From Polaromonas sp. 39-63-25 (GTDB taxonomy: Bacteria > Pseudomonadota > Gammaproteobacteria > Burkholderiales > Burkholderiaceae_C), in NCBI RefSeq assembly GCF_002278925.1, contig NZ_NCJH01000016.1, positions 1 through 64,000 on the forward strand: a DNA stretch of 64,000 bases. The letters are read 5' to 3'. The notes below the pieces were generated by a model. That model saw nothing but the letters and a program-made list of their open reading frames with translations. It made no database searches and was not told where the DNA came from. How positions within the stretch are numbered: position 1 is the first letter of the stretch; each line of letters opens with the position of its first letter. The position numbers were made by a program, and so were the translations under genes. This document shows positions 29,575 to 36,774 of this stretch, one piece after another.

Positions 29575-31533
29575 ATGATTTCGAGCTGGTTTCAGAAGAC
29601 ATTCCTAAGACGCCCATCACCAACTCCCGCCGCTGCCCGTCAGCCTGCTCGGGCGAGCATACCTGTGTCGCGGGTGAAAAATATCTACCCCCCTGACGAT
29701 CCGGGACTGCCGCTCCGTGATGCCGAATACCTCCTCAACGGAAACTCACAAATACTGGGCCGCCTAAAGCTCCACGCCGCCACCAGTGAAGCCCACTTTG
29801 ACCAGAGGTTTATCAAACCCCTTGAGCGACTCGCAGAACACATCAGCGCGCTTCCCGCTACTTCGTCGGGTCTGTTTTCCGGAGAAGGCGGGCTGTTTTG
29901 CGCTTCAATTGAGCTGGCGTTTCTCAGCTTCCAGGCTTCCGATGGCCGGATCTTTACAGGTGCCGAAAGTGTCGAGCGGCGCCACAAGTTGGAGCCACGG
30001 TGGCGATATTTCTGCTTTGCCGCGGCACTTCTCTATCCGATTGGTAAACCGTTGGGTCGAATGATCGTGACCAACGCTCGCGGCGAGGCATGGCAGAAGC
30101 ATCATCAGAGCCTTGTCGAGTGGACTCGCGCGAGTGATACCGACCGGATATATGTGTCTTGGCCCGAGGACAAGGCAGAGCAAGGCCAAATTCAAATCGG
30201 CCCTTCGCCGTACACGGCATCTATTCTCCACAAGATCCTCGGCCCGGACAACCTCGCGTGGTTGGAGGATGGCTCGACGCACCTGACCCGGGACTTATTT
30301 GAAGTCGTCAGCGGAGCCGATACGTCTGCAAAGATTGCTCGCGATGTCATTGCCACGATGTGGCAAAAGGTGAGGACCCGAGAAGAAGCACGCATGCCGG
30401 AGAACTACGGTCGCCTGACCATCGGCACCCACCTCACGCCCTATCTTGTCGGTGCGATGCGTGCAATGGTAGACGCCGGCACATGGGTGCCCAACGGCAT
30501 TCCGTTCATCGTGGACGCGACTGGGCTCTACCTGGTGTGGCCACAGGCAGGCCACGATATTGTGAAGCAGGGCAAAGTTGACGGCCACGAGGGCTGGCCA
30601 TCCTCCCCGTCCGTTCTGGCCGATTTGCTTAAAGCGGCGGGCATATTTGACACCGCACGTGGCGATGACAGCGGGCAAATCGAGGTTGTCGACTTCGAAG
30701 GCAATCTGCACCAGGCGTTTAAGCTGAAGAACCCGTTCGCGGTGATGGAATCGTACGACCCAGCCGATTACAAGAAGTCTCCACCAAAGACTCTTGTCGC
30801 GGTACTCGCGGCCGACCCGATCGCGGCGGTGGAACGCAGAGTCGCTCAGGCAGCACAGTCTCAAACGCCAAATGCTGAAGGCAGCGGAGCTGCCCCACAA
30901 TCCTCGGGGAAGGGCACGTCCATTGATCAGGAGTCCGGGGAAATCTTTAACCATGAGCCTTCCGCATCAAGCGCAGCGGTACCGCATCTAGCGAAGCGTG
31001 TCGAGGACGATGCGCGCATTGTGGCTCAAGGCTCGAGCCACCAGGATGCGGTCGCGCTATCCGGAACGGCGGAAGCCAGTGACTCGAAACCTGGTAACCG
31101 AGATGCGACTCGAGGTCCATCAGCTAGCGCTACGCCGGTGCCTGACGGTACTCCTGAGGACCAGCGAAAGGTAAAAGAGGCGCCAGAGATCAAGTTCAGT
31201 GACCTAGTTCCAGAAGAGATTCGCAGGGAAATGAAGACCCCGCTTTCGGTCGAGCTTCTTGGGAAGGTAATTAAGACTTGGCGCGAGCGAGGCGAGGACA
31301 GTACGACGATGCGGATGACGGACAACGGGGCCGCAATCAGCTTTGAACTGTTGTCCTCAATGATTCGCAACATTCCGGATTGGGTAAACGAAATTGCCGT
31401 CGCCGGGCTTGTCTACACCGCTCCAGCGACACCCGGTCTCAAAATTATGAAGGTCGCGATACCTGAGGGTTCGCCGAAACCGCGTGAGGCAATTGTCATT
31501 TCACGCTATGGGTGCAAGAAGCTGGGACTCTAA
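29575..31533 (+). CDS. traI: TraI_2 (MobH)-type relaxase-like protein with altered HD site
   Basis: The 652-residue product follows MobH relaxases of the TraI_2 family: LPATSSGLFSGEGGLF then SIELAFLSFQ (about 93-120), KLEPRWRYFCFAAALLYPIG (138-157), KPLGRMIVTNARGEAWQKHH, a central winged region and a C-terminal domain (EIKFSDLVPEEIRREMKTPL onward). MobH enzymes nick oriT through an HD-type metal site with motifs GGLLxHSLEV and LLHDIGKP. Here these read GGLFCASIEL and LLYPIGKP, so the first His and the His-Asp pair are missing. Residues about 415-545 are a disordered Ser/Ala/Glu-rich linker. The gene abuts the coupling-protein gene (TAAATG), the usual relaxase position. Catalytic activity is doubtful. 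Confidence 0.6.
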   Translation: MISSWFQKTFLRRPSPTPAAARQPARASIPVSRVKNIYPPDDPGLPLRDAEYLLNGNSQILGRLKLHAATSEAHFDQRFIKPLERLAEHISALPATSSGLFSGEGGLFCASIELAFLSFQASDGRIFTGAESVERRHKLEPRWRYFCFAAALLYPIGKPLGRMIVTNARGEAWQKHHQSLVEWTRASDTDRIYVSWPEDKAEQGQIQIGPSPYTASILHKILGPDNLAWLEDGSTHLTRDLFEVVSGADTSAKIARDVIATMWQKVRTREEARMPENYGRLTIGTHLTPYLVGAMRAMVDAGTWVPNGIPFIVDATGLYLVWPQAGHDIVKQGKVDGHEGWPSSPSVLADLLKAAGIFDTARGDDSGQIEVVDFEGNLHQAFKLKNPFAVMESYDPADYKKSPPKTLVAVLAADPIAAVERRVAQAAQSQTPNAEGSGAAPQSSGKGTSIDQESGEIFNHEPSASSAAVPHLAKRVEDDARIVAQGSSHQDAVALSGTAEASDSKPGNRDATRGPSASATPVPDGTPEDQRKVKEAPEIKFSDLVPEEIRREMKTPLSVELLGKVIKTWRERGEDSTTMRMTDNGAAISFELLSSMIRNIPDWVNEIAVAGLVYTAPATPGLKIMKVAIPEGSPKPREAIVISRYGCKKLGL

Positions 31534-33492
31534 ATGGCAAATGGACAACGATTCGAGCAACTATTGCGCCCGATCTATGAGGCGCGTTCCACCGTCGCGT
31601 GGCTCGTGGCGGCGGTTTGGATGGCCCTGTGTGCCCTCATCATCAATGCAACCACCGTCACGTTAATCTCTTCTGCGGCGCTGGCCGCAGCGATGGCGAT
31701 GTTGAGGATGGTCGGCGCCAGACGGCTGCTGAACTATAAGCTTGCCCTTGCCGGCAAGGACGTGCGTGTGATTCCAACAAGCACCCTTCAGAAGGCGATG
31801 AAGGACATGGGCAACAACCTTTGGCTCGGTTGGGGATACCGGTGGGAGCCGCGCCATACTCAGCGCGCGTACGAGATTATGAAGAGGGATCTTGTTGATG
31901 TGTACCCGCCCCTTTGGTGGATAAAGTGGACGAAGCTGAAACAAAACCCCTATAAGGCAAAGGGACTGCCGTGGATCCATGGGCTCGATATGAAGGAGGT
32001 TGACATCTTCCTACCGTTCGACTCGCTCAAGGGGCATTGCGCGATTATTGCGACAACCGGAGCGATCAAGACACGCCTGGCGGCGCTGGTGATTTTCCAG
32101 CTGGCGATGCGCGGTGACACGGTCATTGTGATTGATCCAAAAGGGGATCGGGACTTACGCGAAATCTGCCGCGAGGGAGCGCGGCTTGCTGGTCACCCTG
32201 AGCGGTTCCTGATGATCCATCCGGCGTTTGCCTCAGAATCCGTGCGCCTGGATCTCATCAAGAACTGGGATCAGGTATCACAGGTTGCGTCCCGAATTAC
32301 GATGGTTTTGGACGCCCAGGAGGCCGACAACTTCAAGGAATTCTGCTGGATGGCCGTACATCGGATCACCAACGGCATGAAGTATGTCGGACGCCGCGTT
32401 AGCCTCTACTCGCTCAAGATCGCAATGGAGTCGCGCGTGTCGGTTGAGAAAATGGCAGAGGCCGTGCTGGTGAAGTTCTTCAATGAGGAATGTCCCCAGC
32501 TGCTCGAAGTAATCGAGAAGGAAATCAACGCCTCGAATGCGGCGGGGAAGCGGGCCCAAAGCAAGAATGCGGTTGAAACAAGTTCTCCGACCTTGAGTGC
32601 AATGATCAAGGTTTTCCAATCCGACGTTCCTGAAACCGCAGAGGACGCGCAGAAGCTCGGAATTCCCGTCAAACCAGAAGAAGTCCGAGGGCTGGTGTCC
32701 ATCCTTGAGGCCAATAAGGAATGGTTCGGGAAAATGATCGTCAGTATCACCCCCCTGCTGACCAAGCTCACGACGGATGACTTGAAGGGTCTCCTATCCC
32801 CTGACTATGAGGATGTTGCCGACACAAGGCCAATCATGGACGGCAAGCGTCTCGTTGAAGGAAACCACATTCTGTATATGGGCACCGATACCCTAGCAGA
32901 CGAATCGGTCGGAAAGGCGATGTCGACAATGCTCCTTGCCGAGATGTCCTCGGTGGCTGCAGAGATCTACAACCACGGGCTCGACTCAGATCGTGGAGAA
33001 GAACCGCGACGCGTGCATGTTGTGGTCGACGAGTGGGGCGATGCAGCATGCGCGCCGCTGATTCAGCAGGCGAACAAAGGCCGGGGAGCTGGCTTCTTCA
33101 TCTGGGCGCTCGGGCAAACATTCTCTGACCTTGTTGACAAATTCGGTGGGAACGAAGCCCGTGCAAGGCGATTCATCGGCAACATGAACAACATGATCGT
33201 TGGTGCAACCCAGGATCCGGACACCATGAAGCTGATCATTGACAAGTTGGGTGAAACCGCGATTACTGTGCGCAGCTCCTCTTCCGGCATTGGGTCCAAA
33301 ACTGAAGATGCAGGCCTTGAATTTTCGTCCAACCAGAGTGACAAGGCAGAAGACGTTGTCATGGAGATTTTCCCGAAGAGTCTTCTACCCTCACTACCGG
33401 ATCTGCACTACATCGGCATATTCAACCGTGGCGAACTGATCAAAGGCCGGATACCGGTAATCCTCGAAGATGCGAAGGTAAAAAAACAATGA
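31534..33492 (+). CDS. traD: TraD/TraG-type coupling ATPase (VirD4 class)
   Basis: The 652-residue product has two N-terminal membrane segments (about 17-38 and 42-60), a nucleotide-binding domain and Walker B HVVVDEWGD (about 490-498) followed by LIQQANKGRGAGFFIWALGQ, a stretch typical of VirD4/TraG proteins. It would recruit the relaxase-DNA complex to the secretion channel. The Walker A position reads IATTGAIKTRLA, where GxTGxGKT is expected; the first and last glycines are Ala and Ile, but Lys-Thr is kept. Two membrane spans, size and location next to the relaxase gene fit the family. Its stop overlaps the next start (ATGA). Confidence 0.8.
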   Translation: MANGQRFEQLLRPIYEARSTVAWLVAAVWMALCALIINATTVTLISSAALAAAMAMLRMVGARRLLNYKLALAGKDVRVIPTSTLQKAMKDMGNNLWLGWGYRWEPRHTQRAYEIMKRDLVDVYPPLWWIKWTKLKQNPYKAKGLPWIHGLDMKEVDIFLPFDSLKGHCAIIATTGAIKTRLAALVIFQLAMRGDTVIVIDPKGDRDLREICREGARLAGHPERFLMIHPAFASESVRLDLIKNWDQVSQVASRITMVLDAQEADNFKEFCWMAVHRITNGMKYVGRRVSLYSLKIAMESRVSVEKMAEAVLVKFFNEECPQLLEVIEKEINASNAAGKRAQSKNAVETSSPTLSAMIKVFQSDVPETAEDAQKLGIPVKPEEVRGLVSILEANKEWFGKMIVSITPLLTKLTTDDLKGLLSPDYEDVADTRPIMDGKRLVEGNHILYMGTDTLADESVGKAMSTMLLAEMSSVAAEIYNHGLDSDRGEEPRRVHVVVDEWGDAACAPLIQQANKGRGAGFFIWALGQTFSDLVDKFGGNEARARRFIGNMNNMIVGATQDPDTMKLIIDKLGETAITVRSSSSGIGSKTEDAGLEFSSNQSDKAEDVVMEIFPKSLLPSLPDLHYIGIFNRGELIKGRIPVILEDAKVKKQ

Positions 33493-34106
33493 GTCAAGTG
33501 ATCAATTTCGATCGTTCGAAAGCTACTTCTGGCGGAGGAGTTCGTATAGGTGGCTCGGGTATTTGGCCGCTCAGCGGCCTCTCGCAAGCCTCACCGGGCG
33601 CGTGGCTTGATGCAACCATTGATGGAAAAGCATACGCTTCTGTTGCGCTTTCGCTTTGGACCCATCACCCGCAGCTCAGGGCGGCGACAGAGCGCCTTGG
33701 TGTGCTGCTGACCCCGATGTGGCCAACATTGGCAGGCGACTCGCTGCTCGCATGTGCGATTGAAAATGCAGTTACCAAGGTCGATGCTGCTGTGCGCCGC
33801 GGCGAATCGTATGAGGGCCGCGTTGTTGCAATTTATCTCTATTGGCTTGCCAACTGCGTTGCAGAGGTCGCCCGGTTGGCGGTCTATGGCGAGAACAAGG
33901 ATGGGCAGCTGCTTCGGTGGCGGTATTTCTCTGAGCCGCTGCACTCGTGGGCACTAGCCCACGGCATGAAGGAGCTGGAGACCGTTCTGGTTACGGAACA
34001 GCCGACTGTCGAAGAAGTAGCCGGTCTGAGAATCCACCTAATCGCACGGCTTACCGATGATCCCGTCGATGCTGGTTACCTTGAACTCCTGGCGCCGCGA
34101 GGATAA
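33489..34106 (+). CDS. Hypothetical transfer-operon protein (205 residues)
   Basis: The ATG overlaps the coupling-protein stop. The product has a central helical region (YLYWLANCVAEVARLAVYGE, then LLRWRYFSEPLHSWALAHGM) and no signal or membrane segment. Conserved position between coupling protein and a small membrane protein suggests a transfer accessory, comparable in place to proteins between traD and traJ-like genes of SXT-type elements. No family recognised. Confidence 0.65.
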   Translation: MSQVINFDRSKATSGGGVRIGGSGIWPLSGLSQASPGAWLDATIDGKAYASVALSLWTHHPQLRAATERLGVLLTPMWPTLAGDSLLACAIENAVTKVDAAVRRGESYEGRVVAIYLYWLANCVAEVARLAVYGENKDGQLLRWRYFSEPLHSWALAHGMKELETVLVTEQPTVEEVAGLRIHLIARLTDDPVDAGYLELLAPRG

Positions 34107-34108
34107 CC

Positions 34109-34753
34109 ATGGCCGTCAAAAGTAGCCAGCATATTGGCTTTTGGCTCGGTGTGATCGCCGTGGGCTTCCTCCTCGGACCGGTCATGCGTACCGGCTCTAG
34201 CATGGAGCAATTCGTGAAGACCGAGATTCAGCAGACGAGAGATGCATTGGGGGAGACGGTTGCAGTCAGGATTGTCGGATTTGCCTCCGGAATCTTTACT
34301 GGCACTCCTCTTGGAATGGTCTCACAGACCGCAAGCGGCTTGAAGCACTCCAAGGAAGACCGTGACCTTGGAGGACGGGTGGCAGGACCTGTTGGCTTAG
34401 CTATGTCATCCATGTACAACAGCTACCTGCAAGGTCTGATGTTGCAGGCGTATGTCATGGCGATGCGATTTGCCATTGTTTTGGTCTGGTTTGTGATCCT
34501 CGCCCCGCTATTGTTTGCTGCGGTCTACGATGGATTTATGCAGAGGAAAATCAAACGCGCTGAGTTCGGGGCACTAAGGCCTGCGACATTTGCACTCGCA
34601 AGCCTTCTGGTTATCCCCCTGCTCGTCTTACCTCTGGTATACCTCGTCGTCCCGTTTAGCATCTCCCCGCTCCTGGCCCCCGCCTGGGCCTTAATTGTTG
34701 CCATCCCGCTTTCTGTATTGATATCAAACACCCAGCCGCTCTTCGGGCGCTGA
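34109..34753 (+). CDS. DUF4400-like inner-membrane transfer protein
   Basis: The 214-residue product has an N-terminal membrane segment (FWLGVIAVGFLLGPVM), a loop containing EDRDLGGRVAGPVG, and three more hydrophobic segments (about 108-130, 150-175, 180-200). The loop FAAVYDGFMQRKIKRAEFGA between spans resembles the DGLVxRxxRR loop of DUF4400 proteins encoded after TraD in integrative elements. Probably associates with the coupling protein in the inner membrane. The family call is by pattern. Confidence 0.55.
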   Translation: MAVKSSQHIGFWLGVIAVGFLLGPVMRTGSSMEQFVKTEIQQTRDALGETVAVRIVGFASGIFTGTPLGMVSQTASGLKHSKEDRDLGGRVAGPVGLAMSSMYNSYLQGLMLQAYVMAMRFAIVLVWFVILAPLLFAAVYDGFMQRKIKRAEFGALRPATFALASLLVIPLLVLPLVYLVVPFSISPLLAPAWALIVAIPLSVLISNTQPLFGR

Positions 34754-34776
34754 CACCAATGACAAGCAAAACTGGC

Positions 34777-34796
34777 CTTGCCGCTCCATCGGCAAG
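34777..34796 (+). terminator. Hairpin at the end of the relaxase operon
   Basis: CTTGCCG pairs with CGGCAAG over CTCCAT, followed by TGTCATC without a T tract, so at best a weak or Rho-assisted terminator. From here to 34969 no gene is seen. Confidence 0.35.
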
Positions 34797-34969
34797 TGTC
34801 ATCGCCTATCACGCGCAAGCTTGACGGGCCGGCGGCCAGGCGCGTTGGGTCCGGGCGATACCTACCTGCTGCTTGGCGAGCGCTCATAACCATGGCGTCT
34901 ATTCGCCGCCATTCCAGGAAGTAGCCCGGGCGCCCTCAGAACGCGTTCGCTCAACAAGCCAGTTTCCAT

Positions 34970-34995
34970 GCGTTGAGCGGGACGGAAATTCCCTG
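34970..34995 (+). promoter_or_regulatory. Shared upstream element, copy A (before virB11)
   Basis: GCGTTGAGCGGGA followed by CGGAAAT and CCCTG is nearly repeated before virB8 (45045-45072). Just upstream CGCTCAAC and GTTGAGCG form an inverted repeat over about 30 bases. Candidate binding site for the FlhDC-like activator. Confidence 0.45.
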
Positions 34996-35016
34996 TCTAT
35001 CAACAGAATAGGGTGC

Positions 35017-36015
35017 ATGCAAATTGCGAACCCCACCGGCGACAGATCCTTGAACGAGGTCGCTCGCGTTGGGAATACTCAACGGGTTCTTGCTCAATTG
35101 ATGGACACGTTGGACGTCCTGCGGCCGTACTTCGCCGATGGCGAGATCAATGAAATCATGATCAACGGGCCCGACGACGTCTTCATCTCCAAGCACGGCG
35201 AGGACACAAAGGTCCGAGTAAAGCTGAGCGCGCCAAATATTCGGGCCGCAATTACTTTGATCGCCGGGTTGATGGAAAAAGAGGTGGGGGAAAAATCGAA
35301 ACAACGCGTGTTGTCGGCCAGGCTCCCCGGCTTTCGAATTGAGGCGCTGCTTCCCCCTGTCGCCGTAAACGGACCGTCGATGTGCATTCGCCGGCATGCC
35401 GCCCGTGTGTTTTCCATTGAGGAATATGTCGCGTCAGGCGTGATTTCCGAAAAGTACGCCGGGCTGATGGCCCAAGCCATTGCTGCCAAAGAGAATTTTC
35501 TTATCGTTGGCGGTACCGGTTCGGGGAAGACGACGTTGATGAACACGGCATTGAGCATGGTCCCAAAGGAGGAGCGGCTCTTCGTCATTGAGACGGTACA
35601 CGAACTCAAGATCACTTCCCCGAACGCTGTCTTGGTCGAATGTGACGATGAGCAGGGCATGACTGCCCGCCGCGCCGTTCGGACAGCAATGCGATATGCA
35701 CCCAAGCGCGTGATTGTGGGTGAGCTTCGCGGACCCGAAGCCTATGACTGGATGGATGCCGCCAACACTGGCCATCCTGGCTCCGCGGCAACCATCCATG
35801 CGAACAGCGCAAGTCGCGCGCTCGGCCGCCTTGAGAACCTCGTACTGATGGCAGACATGGGCATTCCACACGAGGCGATCCGTGTCGCAATCGCCGACAC
35901 GTTGCAGTGGATGTTCTACATCAAACGAGAAGGCAGTAAGCGCGCCGTTTCCGAGGTTTGCCGGCTACACGGTTTCGACCGTGCGAGTGGCGACTACTCC
36001 CTTGAGCACCTTTAA
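35017..36015 (+). CDS. virB11: VirB11/TrbB-type secretion ATPase
   Basis: The 332-residue product has an N-terminal domain (VLRPYFADGEINEIMINGPD), Walker A VGGTGSGKTTLMN (about 166-178), an Asp box with ERLFVIETVHEL, Walker B RVIVGELRGPEAYDW, and the His box GHPGSAATIHANSASRALGR. It is the cytoplasmic hexameric ATPase powering pilus assembly and substrate handling of the type IV secretion channel. It opens the virB gene cluster, the trbB position of P-type systems. Start set at ATG 35017; a far upstream ATG at 34873 would run through the regulatory element. Confidence 0.85.
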   Translation: MQIANPTGDRSLNEVARVGNTQRVLAQLMDTLDVLRPYFADGEINEIMINGPDDVFISKHGEDTKVRVKLSAPNIRAAITLIAGLMEKEVGEKSKQRVLSARLPGFRIEALLPPVAVNGPSMCIRRHAARVFSIEEYVASGVISEKYAGLMAQAIAAKENFLIVGGTGSGKTTLMNTALSMVPKEERLFVIETVHELKITSPNAVLVECDDEQGMTARRAVRTAMRYAPKRVIVGELRGPEAYDWMDAANTGHPGSAATIHANSASRALGRLENLVLMADMGIPHEAIRVAIADTLQWMFYIKREGSKRAVSEVCRLHGFDRASGDYSLEHL

Positions 36016-36052
36016 CAGTTTCCCCTTTTTTGAAAACCCTGGAGATCTCCCT

Positions 36053-36430
36053 ATGAAAGCATCAATCAGCCGTCTCGCCAGCATGTTCAAGGCAACAGTG
36101 CCGACGGGGCAGCAAAATCCGTCCGTCGCAATCGCACTTGCCTTGGCGGCGGCCTTCCTCCTGTCAGCGGTTCCCATTGAAGCGATGGCGCAGTCCATGA
36201 GCATGCCTTTTATTGAAGGCGTCGGCTGCCAGGTTGCCATGTGGATGAAAGGACCCCTCGCGATCCTGATTTTCATCGTCGTCTGCATTGCCACATTGGT
36301 CATCGGCTTGATCACCAAGATGGACTGGGGCCGCATGATCAGTGTAGCGATTGTGTTCGGCATCATCCAGGGTCTGGTCTCCATTCTGTTGAGCACCGGG
36401 ACTATTCAGCTTCCAAGCTGCTTGTCCTAA
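36053..36430 (+). CDS. virB2: VirB2/TrbC-type conjugative pilin
   Basis: The 125-residue product has a long signal region ending near AIALALAAAFLLSAVPIEAM and AQS, then two hydrophobic segments (about 62-84 and 92-113) separated by TKMDWGRM, the two-helix hairpin of VirB2 pilins. Start at ATG 36053 behind CTGGAGATCTCCCT. The mature pilin forms the transfer pilus. Position between virB11 and virB3 is as expected. Confidence 0.7.
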   Translation: MKASISRLASMFKATVPTGQQNPSVAIALALAAAFLLSAVPIEAMAQSMSMPFIEGVGCQVAMWMKGPLAILIFIVVCIATLVIGLITKMDWGRMISVAIVFGIIQGLVSILLSTGTIQLPSCLS

Positions 36431-36451
36431 GTAGGGCATTCGCTCCGAAAC

Positions 36452-36757
36452 ATGGCCTCCCGCTCGTCCCCATTTCATCAGTCGCTACACCGCCCTCGTT
36501 TGATCATGGGGGTTGAGAAGAGCAGCTTCGCGGGTCTTGCGCTCGTAGGCACTTTTCTCATCGTGGCCAAAAGCTACTGGGGCATTCCCATCGTCTTCCT
36601 TGGCTACCTGATCGCAAGGTGGCTCTCGAAACGTGATGATCAATTCATCGGGATCTTGATGCGCTACCTGCGCGAGGGGCACGTCTATGACGCAACGCCC
36701 CGGCTCGAAGACGCCAAATCCCGACCGAAGGGTTGGGGTAGGGGACTTCCCCTCTAA
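36452..36757 (+). CDS. virB3: VirB3/TrbD-type inner-membrane protein
   Basis: The N-terminus SSPFHQSLHRPRLIMGVEKS matches the conserved opening of VirB3/TrbD proteins. A hydrophobic stretch follows at about 26-57, then a basic cytoplasmic tail (LMRYLREGHVYDATPRLED). At 101 residues it has the usual length. It assists VirB4 and pilin assembly. Located directly before virB4. Confidence 0.75.
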   Translation: MASRSSPFHQSLHRPRLIMGVEKSSFAGLALVGTFLIVAKSYWGIPIVFLGYLIARWLSKRDDQFIGILMRYLREGHVYDATPRLEDAKSRPKGWGRGLPL

Positions 36758-36774
36758 TTTGTCAAAAGGCGTAC

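Noticed and set aside
34873-35016. N-terminal extension of VirB11 from ATG 34873
   Set aside because: The extension is Arg/Ser-rich, spans the shared regulatory element and is not part of the VirB11 fold.
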